From: a virus
IMG/VR virus record: IMGVR_UViG_3300043788_000078
Location: 1 to 64,000 of that record
DNA: 64,000 bases
Strand: one strand, 5' to 3'
Below, piece by piece: positions 57,045 to 63,243 of the stretch; the first letter of the stretch is position 1, and every line of letters begins with the position of its first letter. Under the pieces are notes generated by a model that saw only the letters and a list, made by a program, of their open reading frames with translations, did no database searches and was not told the DNA's origin. The position numbers were made by a program, and so were the translations under genes.

Positions 57045-57247
57045 GTGCTCTCACCTCCGCTCTTATTCTCCTTCGCCCATTCCCCGGGCATTTCCCCGCC
57101 GTGAGACAGCAGGCCGTCCAGCACCTGAAATCCGTCGGCTAGCCGCTGAACCGGGTTGAGGTAGCCCGGTGGCCCCATCGACCGTTTCCCGGCTTTCACG
57201 TACGGGAGGGCTTCCCGCGCCTGCCGCAGCGCTTCATCCGCTGTCAT
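57041..57247 (-). CDS. Small hypothetical protein (68 aa)
   Basis: A 68-residue helical protein (DEALRQAREALPYVKAGKRS, RLADGFQVLDGLL). It starts inside the end of the upstream gene. No family recognised. Confidence 0.55.
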   Translation of the reverse strand: MTADEALRQAREALPYVKAGKRSMGPPGYLNPVQRLADGFQVLDGLLSHGGEMPGEWAKENKSGGEST

Positions 57248-57746
57248 CGGTTCCCCTCTCCTCCGCCTGGCGCGCGGCCTCTACGGCATCGTCCACCACC
57301 CTGGCCAGGGCGTCGGGCATGGAGTACTCGCGTTCGATCCCGGCTATCTGCTCTCCCGCTCTCACGATGTCCCTCATGCACAGGCTGTACGTGCTGCGGA
57401 CACCCTCCGGCATGCCCGGCTGCATGACACGTACGAGGAACGCCTCCAGCTGCCCGGCTTTCCCGTTCTCGCGGACCAGGATCTTGCCAGTGCTGCCGTG
57501 CCGCCCGGTCGCCACTCCCTCTACCAGCTGCCGGCTGTAGCTGTCCCAGCGTATGTACGGCACCTCGACCCGTATCCTGCTGCGGCTGGTCTCGACCCGG
57601 CACGCCTCTTCCAGCTCACGGTACGATCTTCCGTGGACCGTCCTGCCCCACGGTGATACCGCCTTGAACCATCCCTTGCGGTCCACCGTGACGGCCCATT
57701 TAGTGCCGCTGGTGCTGACCGGTTCCAGGCTGTAGTCGTCTGGCAT
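57234..57746 (-). CDS. Hypothetical protein under operator-like palindrome (170 aa)
   Basis: A 170-residue protein (DYSLEPVSTSGTKWAVTVDR; RVEVPYIRWDSYSRQLVEGV; EGVRSTYSLCMRDIVRAGEQ). It has no known motif. The start at 57746 is fixed by GGGAGAAGATGAC. An inverted repeat lies 15 bases upstream of that start, suggesting regulation. Confidence 0.6.
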   Translation of the reverse strand: MPDDYSLEPVSTSGTKWAVTVDRKGWFKAVSPWGRTVHGRSYRELEEACRVETSRSRIRVEVPYIRWDSYSRQLVEGVATGRHGSTGKILVRENGKAGQLEAFLVRVMQPGMPEGVRSTYSLCMRDIVRAGEQIAGIEREYSMPDALARVVDDAVEAARQAEERGTDDSG

Positions 57747-57760
57747 GTCATCTTCTCCCT

Positions 57761-57794
57761 TGTAACGTGTAACCAATTCTGATTGCACGTTACA
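57761..57794. promoter_or_regulatory. Operator-like inverted repeat
   Basis: TGTAACGTG (57761-57769) and its exact reverse complement CACGTTACA (57786-57794), 16 bases apart, or about 2.5 helical turns centre to centre. It covers the stop of the upstream gene and the leader of the downstream gene. Confidence 0.6.
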
Positions 57795-58176
57795 GGACAA
57801 CCGGTTCCCAGTGCCCGTTATTCCGGACCAGCTCGATGTCCGCCTGCGGCACCTGCACGCGGTCCCCGTCCCGGGCGTCGCCGACGGACGCCAGGGCCTC
57901 CTCCAGGTACTTCTCGCCGGGCACGATGAACACCCGGTGCCCTTGCAGCTCCGCGATATTGCGCCGCAGCGCCGCGTTCTCGGCGAGCATGCGCCGCAGC
58001 GCCGCGTTCTCGGCGAGAACGCGGCCGGCTTCCCCGCCCATCTCGGCGAACACGGCCCTGGCGCGGTGGACCATGGCGTGCGCCACCGGGTCGCGCAGGA
58101 TCTCCGGCCTCAGCCTCTCCAGCTCGCTCAGCCAGGCCGTGCGGGCCGGGTACCTGTCATCCTCCGGGACTTTCAT
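57790..58176 (-). CDS. Coiled-coil protein with internal tandem duplication (128 aa)
   Basis: A 128-residue protein. Its coiled coil contains VLAENAALRRMLAENAALRR, an exact peptide duplication caused by a 30-base tandem repeat at 57961-58020. The C-terminal part (EKYLEEALASVGDARDGDRV) is a small domain. ATG at 58176. Function unknown. Confidence 0.6.
   Translation of the reverse strand: MKVPEDDRYPARTAWLSELERLRPEILRDPVAHAMVHRARAVFAEMGGEAGRVLAENAALRRMLAENAALRRNIAELQGHRVFIVPGEKYLEEALASVGDARDGDRVQVPQADIELVRNNGHWEPVVL
57961..58020. repeat. 30-base tandem duplication within a coding region
   Basis: Two adjacent 30-base units starting GCGCCGCAGCGCCGCGTTCT differ only near their 3' ends. They encode the repeated LAENAALRR of the coiled-coil protein. 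The near identity suggests a recent event. Confidence 0.7.
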
Positions 58177-58177
58177 G

Positions 58178-58387
58178 TCACGTCATTCCCTTCCATGTCT
58201 CGCGGCGTGCGCTGATCAGGGTGTCGCCGTTAACGGTGAAGCCGAGATTCGCGGCCCTCTGGGCGGCGCGGGCAATCGCCGTGTTCCTGTCCTTCGCCTT
58301 CAGGCCGGCGTACCTGATATTCGCCCAGCCGGTGCCAGAGCACAGGAACCACATCGATACGCGCCATTCCTGGACGCCGGCGCTCAC
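58178..58387 (-). CDS. Small hypothetical protein (69 aa)
   Basis: A 69-residue protein starting at GTG 58387 in a GTGA overlap with the upstream gene. MWFLCSGTGWANIRYAGLKA and DRNTAIARAAQRAANLGFTV read like a small alpha/beta domain. No family. Confidence 0.55.
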   Translation of the reverse strand: MSAGVQEWRVSMWFLCSGTGWANIRYAGLKAKDRNTAIARAAQRAANLGFTVNGDTLISARRETWKGMT

Positions 58388-58569
58388 GGCTTCACCGGCG
58401 GCACCATCTGCGGCGCGGACGGCACCACGTGGATGCCGATGGTCGCCAGCACCGCCAGGGCGATCGGGATCGCCGTCAGGTGCGGGTAGTACGCGTACGC
58501 GGCCGACAGGCCGGCGATAACGCCGGTCAGCGCGTACCGCGCGATCGTGAGCCATGTGCCCGTCTTCAT
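58384..58569 (-). CDS. Small two-helix membrane protein (61 aa)
   Basis: A 61-residue protein with two membrane helices (WLTIARYALTGVIAGLSAAY; IPIALAVLATIGIHVV) and a short C-terminal tail ending VKP. RBS GGGAGAAGATC. The holin-like topology is suggestive but not diagnostic. Its start faces the single forward gene. Confidence 0.6.
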   Translation of the reverse strand: MKTGTWLTIARYALTGVIAGLSAAYAYYPHLTAIPIALAVLATIGIHVVPSAPQMVPPVKP

Positions 58570-58598
58570 GATCTTCTCCCTGGCCTACCGTGGTGCGT

Positions 58599-58865
58599 AT
58601 GACTACACCTTACGTGCCCGTTCTCATGACCGCGCTGACCGAGCTTCAGCAGACGGCGTGGTCGGGCCGCCTGCCCGACGTCGCGCCGGGCCAGCCGTTC
58701 TGGTGCAAGCAGTCCGACGTCACGCCGCTGATCAACGCCGGCTACGCGCGGGAATGGACGGAGGGCGACCCGGCCGCTCCCCCTCCCGAGCCGCCGTACA
58801 CGGCGCACGGGATCCCCGGGATCGCGGCCGGGACGTCCAACGCGTCTCCCGGCGGGACGTACTAG
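58599..58865 (+). CDS. Lone forward-strand hypothetical protein (88 aa)
   Basis: An 88-residue protein (TTPYVPVLMTALTELQQTAW; LINAGYAREWTEGDP) with almost all third codon positions G or C, so it is likely real although every neighbour runs the other way. A TACCGT box ends eleven bases before the ATG, compatible with a leaderless or near-leaderless start. The stop overlaps that of the convergent gene (CTAG). Confidence 0.6.
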   Translation: MTTPYVPVLMTALTELQQTAWSGRLPDVAPGQPFWCKQSDVTPLINAGYAREWTEGDPAAPPPEPPYTAHGIPGIAAGTSNASPGGTY

Positions 58866-59254
58866 GGGCGCTCGACCGAGCCGAGCGCGGACTTCAGGTC
58901 GGTGGCCGCGCCCTGCCCGATGTGCGGGTTGCGCGCGAACCAGTTCTCCACGGTGGCCAGCACGTCCCTCAGCCGCACCTGGATGCTGGGGTGCGTGTCG
59001 GTGCTGTGCGGGCCGGGAGAATCCGGCGCGCTGTCCTCCGCTTCCGCCGCGTCATCGAGCGCCTCGTCACGCTTCTCCCCGAGCGTGCCGGGCTCGTCGG
59101 CGCGGGACGGACCGGGCTGGCCCTCCTGGTTCGCGTCGCCGGGGTCAGGCTCAGGCTCGGGCTGCGCGGCCGGCGTCACGGGCTCGGCCGTGGTGGTCGT
59201 GGTCACCTGGACGCCCTGCTCGCCGGTGACGGGCTCGGGCTGGCTCTCGGTCAT
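58862..59254 (-). CDS. Acidic, partly disordered hypothetical protein (130 aa)
   Basis: A 130-residue protein. The first 85 residues are Glu/Pro/Thr/Asp-rich and probably disordered. The last 40 (SIQVRLRDVLATVENWFARN, GAATDLKSALGSVERP) form helices. RBS GGGAGCAGATC. Stretch 59255-59332 upstream of it holds no gene. Confidence 0.55.
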   Translation of the reverse strand: MTESQPEPVTGEQGVQVTTTTTAEPVTPAAQPEPEPDPGDANQEGQPGPSRADEPGTLGEKRDEALDDAAEAEDSAPDSPGPHSTDTHPSIQVRLRDVLATVENWFARNPHIGQGAATDLKSALGSVERP

Positions 59255-59332
59255 GATCTGCTCCCTCGGTCGGGATTACCGTCGTCTCAGGCTTGCAGGA
59301 TAACGCGCCGGGAACGTATCCGCCGTGGACGG

Positions 59333-59665
59333 TCACGTCTTCGCCAGGCCGCTGCCGACCGCGAGCGAGGTGAACGTGATGCCGGAGAGGTGCTTCCAGC
59401 AGCACTCGACCAGCGCGCCGTTCAGGTTCGGCGACACACCATAGGCGACAGCGACCTGCGGCGGGCTGATGCCCTCGGCGAACTTCCTCAGGTCGATGAA
59501 CGGCCTGCCCTTGCCCGCCTCGGCGTCGCTGATCGCCGCGACGGCCCCGGGCCTGGCCAGGACGGCGGCCTTCCAGACGCCCGCGCAGACGGTGCAGAAG
59601 TGCTCGCCCTCGGGCGGGAGCGGTCCCGTGACGGTGATGTCGCGGACGGCGGCAAGCTGGCTCAT
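59333..59665 (-). CDS. Hypothetical protein with cysteine motif (110 aa)
   Basis: A 110-residue protein with HFCTVCAGVWKAAVL near residue 25 and LVECCWKHLSG near 90, possibly a zinc site. GISPPQVAVAYGVSPNLNGA resembles a helix-turn-helix stretch. The ATG overlaps the upstream stop (ATGA). Confidence 0.55.
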   Translation of the reverse strand: MSQLAAVRDITVTGPLPPEGEHFCTVCAGVWKAAVLARPGAVAAISDAEAGKGRPFIDLRKFAEGISPPQVAVAYGVSPNLNGALVECCWKHLSGITFTSLAVGSGLAKT

Positions 59666-60063
59666 GCGGTTTCCTCCGGTTTCTCGGTCCTGATCACTTT
59701 CGCGTCGCTGACCTGGCACGTCTTATCCCAGCAGCGCCCGCAGTGCAGCGTCATCCTCGCGGTGCGCTCCGCGTGCTCGGCGCACATGCCGGACTTGTCG
59801 ACGTGCTCGCCCGTGGTGCACCCTATCCACACGTTCACGGCGGCCGGGCGCTCGCAGCGGCGGTCGCCGGAGAACACCACGCACCCGCCGTCCTGCTCCT
59901 TGCGCTCGTCCTGGTTCAGCCACACAGGCGGCGGGCAGCCGATGAGGCGCTGGAGCGGATCCGCAGGGGGCACGGGACGCGCGGCGAGCCGCTGCGCGTC
60001 CCGTTTCGTCCCGTAGCCCTCCGGGGGAGCGAGCGGGTCCGGGCGCTCGCTTATGTGCGACAC
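59662..60063 (-). CDS. Zinc-binding hypothetical protein (133 aa)
   Basis: A 133-residue protein with GCVVFSGDRRCERPAAVNVW, GCTTGEHVDKSGMCAEHAER and TLHCGRCWDKTC, altogether eight cysteines, enough for two zinc sites. GTG start. Phage small proteins of this type often bind host factors; unknown here. Confidence 0.55.
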   Translation of the reverse strand: MSHISERPDPLAPPEGYGTKRDAQRLAARPVPPADPLQRLIGCPPPVWLNQDERKEQDGGCVVFSGDRRCERPAAVNVWIGCTTGEHVDKSGMCAEHAERTARMTLHCGRCWDKTCQVSDAKVIRTEKPEETA

Positions 60064-60106
60064 ATCTCCCGGCTCACGGGCACGCGGGCCTCACTCATGG
60101 GGGACG

Positions 60107-60535
60107 TCAGGCATCCGGTTTGCCTCCCAGGTCCCGGACCAGGTCACCGGACGGGGTGGCCAGGATCACCGGGTCGCGGTCGAGGCCCTCTCCATGGAAG
60201 GTTCCTTTCGGCATCCGCTCGGTGATCAGCATGCGGTCAACGCGGTCGGTCTCGGCCGCGCACAGCGCCCCGGCCTTGGCGAGCTGGTCGAGTACCTCGG
60301 GCCAGCCCGCCTCGCCGTCCAGCATGCCCGCCATGAGCGCTACCAGCCGGTGCGCGGCCTCGGCGATCAGCCAGCCGTTCTCGTGCCGGTCGTCGTGCCG
60401 TGCGTCATAGCAGAGCTTCTCGGCCTGCTCGCGCCGCTCGCGCAGGATGCCCGCGACACCGTCCAGCATGCCGTGCGCGGCCAGCCAGTCCAGGTCGGCG
60501 TGCGCGGCATCCGCTGCCGGGTGATCAGGTTCCAC
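60107..60535 (-). CDS. Helical hypothetical protein, paralog of the 60752 gene (142 aa)
   Basis: A 142-residue protein with LDWLAAHGMLDGVAGILRER and KLCYDARHDD, matching LTWLANNGGLDSAASALAGM and ELEYDPSADG in the protein at 60752-61081. The rest (AEAAHRLVALMAGMLDGEAG) is helical. GTG start. The two genes probably arose by duplication. Confidence 0.6.
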   Translation of the reverse strand: MEPDHPAADAAHADLDWLAAHGMLDGVAGILRERREQAEKLCYDARHDDRHENGWLIAEAAHRLVALMAGMLDGEAGWPEVLDQLAKAGALCAAETDRVDRMLITERMPKGTFHGEGLDRDPVILATPSGDLVRDLGGKPDA

Positions 60536-60755
60536 TGGTTTCCTCCTCGGCTGCGCCGGTTTCCTCTTCGGCGGTAGTCACGATGTACATCATCTTGCTG
60601 ATGGGCATGGCCCTGCCGTCCTGCCTGACGATGCCGACGGCGCTGTGCCCGTCATACGGGATGCGCAGCAGGATCATCAGCTCGGCAAGGCTGACGAAGT
60701 ACGTGCGCGTGTGCTTGTCCTTGTCAGGCACCCGGGTACGGCTAACCCCCGTCAT
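60525..60755 (-). CDS. Small hypothetical protein (76 aa)
   Basis: A 76-residue protein (TYFVSLAELMILLRIPYDGH, ISKMMYIVTTAEEE) with an acidic tail. The ATG overlaps the upstream stop (ATGA). It sits between the two paralogs. Function unknown. Confidence 0.55.
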   Translation of the reverse strand: MTGVSRTRVPDKDKHTRTYFVSLAELMILLRIPYDGHSAVGIVRQDGRAMPISKMMYIVTTAEEETGAAEEETSGT

Positions 60756-61081
60756 TCCTGCCTCCTCTCGCGCCACCAGGCGCACAGCGCCCTGTGCGCC
60801 TCGCCGCTGTTGATCCAGTCGCCGTAGCACTGGACGAGCCGGGGCTGATGGCGGCTGAACACCAGCTCCAGGACCATCCCTCCCGTGGTGCTGTACGCCG
60901 CCACGCACGGCGGGCCGTCCGCAGACGGGTCGTATTCCAGTTCCTGAATGCGCTTCTCGCGCATCCCGGCCAGGGCGCTGGCCGCGCTGTCCAGGCCGCC
61001 GTTGTTGGCGAGCCACGTCAGGTCATGCTCGGCCTGCACGAACGCGGTCTCGTTCTTCTTGTCTTTCGCCCGCGCGGTCAC
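60752..61081 (-). CDS. Helical hypothetical protein, paralog of the 60107 gene (109 aa)
   Basis: A 109-residue protein starting at GTG 61081 in a GTGA overlap. The first 65 residues share the LxWLAxxGxLDxxAxxL pattern with the protein at 60107. The C-terminal half (MVLELVFSRHQPRLVQCYGD) differs. Confidence 0.6.
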   Translation of the reverse strand: MTARAKDKKNETAFVQAEHDLTWLANNGGLDSAASALAGMREKRIQELEYDPSADGPPCVAAYSTTGGMVLELVFSRHQPRLVQCYGDWINSGEAHRALCAWWRERRQE

Positions 61082-61317
61082 AGGACGCGCCCGTCCGGCG
61101 TGATGAACACGCCGCCGTGGATGTCGCAGCCGGCCTGCGCGGGCTGCCCGGGGCGGCTGCGGTCCGGCCACGGGCTGCACGTGCACGTGACGGCGGCGAA
61201 GCGCAGCTGCTGCTCGCGTGCCGTGGTGATGATCTCGTTCTCCAGCTCGCGCAGGTGCGCGGCCCCGGCGATCACCGCCGCGATATCCGGCGGCATTCCG
61301 CCTGTTACTTCCTTCAT
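61078..61317 (-). CDS. Small hypothetical protein with Cys cluster (79 aa)
   Basis: A 79-residue protein: a helix (AAHLRELENEIITTAREQQL), then VTCTCSPWP and AGCDIHGGV. RBS GGGAGCAG overlapping the ATG region. Function unknown. Confidence 0.55.
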   Translation of the reverse strand: MKEVTGGMPPDIAAVIAGAAHLRELENEIITTAREQQLRFAAVTCTCSPWPDRSRPGQPAQAGCDIHGGVFITPDGRVL

Positions 61318-61357
61318 CTGCTCCCTTTCCCGTGCTTACGGGGTCTTTCCCGTGATC

Positions 61358-61564
61358 CTACAAGACGCTCCGTGCCTGCCCGGCGTGCCAGCGCCGGTAT
61401 TCCTCGCGTCCCTCGCCGGGCTGCCAGCAGCCTCGCGAGGCTATGACCTGCTGCGTTCCCGCCAGGCAGTTGCACGACACCGTCAGCATGCGCGACTTCG
61501 ACGCGCGCAGCACGATCTGGTGCGGCAGCGAGGGATCCTCCAGGGGACTGTCAGGCGGCGGCAT
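61358..61564 (-). CDS. Small hypothetical protein (68 aa)
   Basis: A 68-residue protein (HQIVLRASKSRMLTVSCNCL, EEYRRWHAGQARSVL) with several cysteines. Its start lies 14 bases inside the end of the HTH gene, which suggests coupling. Confidence 0.55.
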   Translation of the reverse strand: MPPPDSPLEDPSLPHQIVLRASKSRMLTVSCNCLAGTQQVIASRGCWQPGEGREEYRRWHAGQARSVL

Positions 61565-61790
61565 CGCCGGTGACCACCCTGCGTATCTCGCCCGCCGGGA
61601 TCAGCCAGTGGCCGCCGGGCGTCAGCGTGCCCTCGATGCGCCCGGCGCGGAGCCAGTTCGCGATCGTCTTCTTGTCGCACCCGGCCAGGATCGCGGCCTG
61701 CGGCGTCGTCAGGGGGAGCCCGTTCAGCAGCCGGCGCTTGGCTATCTGCGCCAGCTCGTCCGGGTCCCTGGTCTCCCTGGTGTGCGCCAC
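61551..61790 (-). CDS. Excisionase/AlpA-like helix-turn-helix protein (79 aa)
   Basis: A 79-residue protein. LTTPQAAILAGCDKKTIANW is a helix-turn-helix, and LRAGRIEGTLTPGGHWLIP supplies the wing, the pattern of MerR/AlpA/Xis winged-helix proteins. GTG start. A promoter and a perfect palindrome lie upstream, so autoregulation is likely. Without an integrase in view it is more probably a transcription regulator than an excisionase. Confidence 0.65.
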   Translation of the reverse strand: MAHTRETRDPDELAQIAKRRLLNGLPLTTPQAAILAGCDKKTIANWLRAGRIEGTLTPGGHWLIPAGEIRRVVTGDAAA

Positions 61791-61817
61791 GGTCTCCTCC
61801 TGTCACGCGCTGCGCTC

Positions 61818-61846
61818 ACGATAGCCCGCGCGCGGCGCTGTGTCAC
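61818..61846 (-). promoter_or_regulatory. Promoter of the HTH gene
   Basis: On the reverse strand GTGACA (61846-61841), 17 bases, TATCGT (61823-61818), a good sigma-70 match. The start codon of the HTH gene is 28 bases further on. Confidence 0.55.
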
Positions 61847-61855
61847 CTGGCGGCA

Positions 61856-61877
61856 CTTGCTACCGCACGGTAGCAAG
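61856..61877. promoter_or_regulatory. 22-base palindrome upstream of the HTH promoter
   Basis: CTTGCTACCG, two bases, CGGTAGCAAG. It ends ten bases before the -35 box and covers the stop codon of the upstream gene. Likely operator of the HTH protein or another regulator. Confidence 0.6.
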
Positions 61878-62102
61878 CCAGGCGACGAACGCTCCCAGCG
61901 CGCATACCAGGGCGAGCGTGACGATGGCCTGGACGGCGTCCAGGGCCGTCCTGCGCGCTGCGGACGCCCTCCCGGCGTGGAATGCCAGGCGCGCGATGTC
62001 CTGCTGGTCCGTGCGGCCCGCGAAGGGCGTCGTGACCAGCCAGGCGCTGAAGTCGCCGTCGGCAGTGCGCGGTGCCGGGCGCTGCCTGCCCGTCCCGCTC
62101 AT
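61860..62102 (-). CDS. Small protein with C-terminal membrane helix (80 aa)
   Basis: An 80-residue protein with one C-terminal transmembrane helix (AIVTLALVCALGAFVAWLA) and an N-terminal soluble part (DFSAWLVTTPFAGRTDQQDI). The ATG overlaps the upstream stop (ATGA). Confidence 0.6.
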   Translation of the reverse strand: MSGTGRQRPAPRTADGDFSAWLVTTPFAGRTDQQDIARLAFHAGRASAARRTALDAVQAIVTLALVCALGAFVAWLATVR

Positions 62103-62755
62103 CCGGGGATCTCCTCGCGGTCCGGGAAGCCGGACAGGGAGAACAGCGCGGGCCAGTCGACCGGCGCGTCGGCGGCAGCGGCGGCCTGCCCGTCCGCGAG
62201 CGCGGCGATCCTGGCCTCAATCCGCGCCAGGCGCTCTTCCAGCCGGTCGAACCGCTCCTGCGGCCAGCCGGTGTACCTGCCGGCGGGGGCCGGGGCCGGG
62301 TCGTTATCCCCGCCAGGGGGAAACGTCCCTCCCTCCGCAGCGGGGGCCGTGCGCGGGCCCGGGGTCTTCTGCTGGGGCAGCGGGATGACGTCGGTGGGCT
62401 CCGCGTCAGGGATGAGGCTCCCGGCCCGGAATTCCTGAGCGCCGGGAGCGCCGGGCATCGGGAAGTCCGGGGGAAGCGCGCCGTTCGCCTTGGCGATCTC
62501 GATCGAGCTGACCTGGTGATACTCCTTCACTGCCAGGCCGAAGCCGGACAGCGCGGCGGCTATCGCTACTTTGGCCTGCTCATCGTCACCCTCGTTGTGA
62601 TCCTTGCTCAGTTGTTCGAGATGTCGCTTGATACCTGTGACGGAGCTGATGCGCCCCGGCGTGGCGGCCTCCCAGTATCGCGATATGTAGCCGATAGCAT
62701 CCTCTCTGTTTCCTTGACGCTTCAACCACATGGAAAACGTTGTCATTTTCATCAT
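62099..62755 (-). CDS. YozE-like domain protein with coiled-coil tail (218 aa)
   Basis: A 218-residue protein. FSMWLKRQGNREDAIGYISR near the start resembles the YozE SAM-like domain. A Pro-rich linker leads to QERFDRLEERLARIEARIAA, a short coiled coil. ATG at 62755, 62752 or 62746. It is the first gene downstream of the repeat-rich candidate origin and may bind it. Confidence 0.55.
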   Translation of the reverse strand: MMKMTTFSMWLKRQGNREDAIGYISRYWEAATPGRISSVTGIKRHLEQLSKDHNEGDDEQAKVAIAAALSGFGLAVKEYHQVSSIEIAKANGALPPDFPMPGAPGAQEFRAGSLIPDAEPTDVIPLPQQKTPGPRTAPAAEGGTFPPGGDNDPAPAPAGRYTGWPQERFDRLEERLARIEARIAALADGQAAAAADAPVDWPALFSLSGFPDREEIPG

Positions 62756-63243
62756 CTCCCTACGGTCATCTGCCTGCCTGCTCGGTCATCTGCCTGCCTG
62801 CCTGCCCGGTAAACCTGCCTGCCTGCCTGCCTGCCTTCTTCCCCGCATCCTACCCTCCCGTCCGCGCGACCGCCCGCGAGAGAGCAGAACAGGCATCATC
62901 TGACAGGCTCTTTGGAACTTTGGAACTTGGAACTTTCATTCCCAAGAGGGCCCGTGTGCGCGTGTGTGCGGGCGCGTGCGGGCGCGCATGACGCGTAAGT
63001 TACCATTATTACTTCCAATGGTTCCAAAGTTCCAAACAAAGTATATAACCCCAGGTCAGCATGGTTGCAGCCATGTGGAACTTTCCCGGAAGTTTGGAAC
63101 TTACAACAGGCAGTACTCTCATCTGCCTGCCTGCCTGCCTGCCTGCCTGATTCCTACGGTGTGTAGTGGTCAGGCAGATTGGGCAGATTTAACATATCTG
63201 CCTGCTGCCCGGAACATTACTTCCACGGGAAAGTTCCAGGGGA
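62756..63243. other. Gene-free repeat region, candidate replication origin
   Basis: Contains two CTGC/CCTG tandem tracts (62769-62836 and 63121-63149). There are repeated GGAACTTT boxes: three in a row at 62911-62936, two inverted at 63020-63036, two at 63077-63102 and one inverted at 63228-63238. An alternating purine-pyrimidine tract lies at 62953-62995 and an AT-rich island at 62996-63050. It lies between the helicase/primase gene and the YozE-like gene. A reverse-strand TATACT (about 63045) could be a promoter -10. Confidence 0.6.

Noticed and set aside
61551-61790. Excisionase and therefore a temperate phage
   Set aside because: The winged-helix fold is shared by many regulators, and no integrase, attachment core or repressor was found in the window.
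62769-63149. CCTG tracts as sequencing artefact only
   Set aside because: Two separate tracts with different neighbours share the same preceding ATCTGCC, and other structured repeats lie between them, so a biological feature is more likely, although exact copy number may be unreliable.
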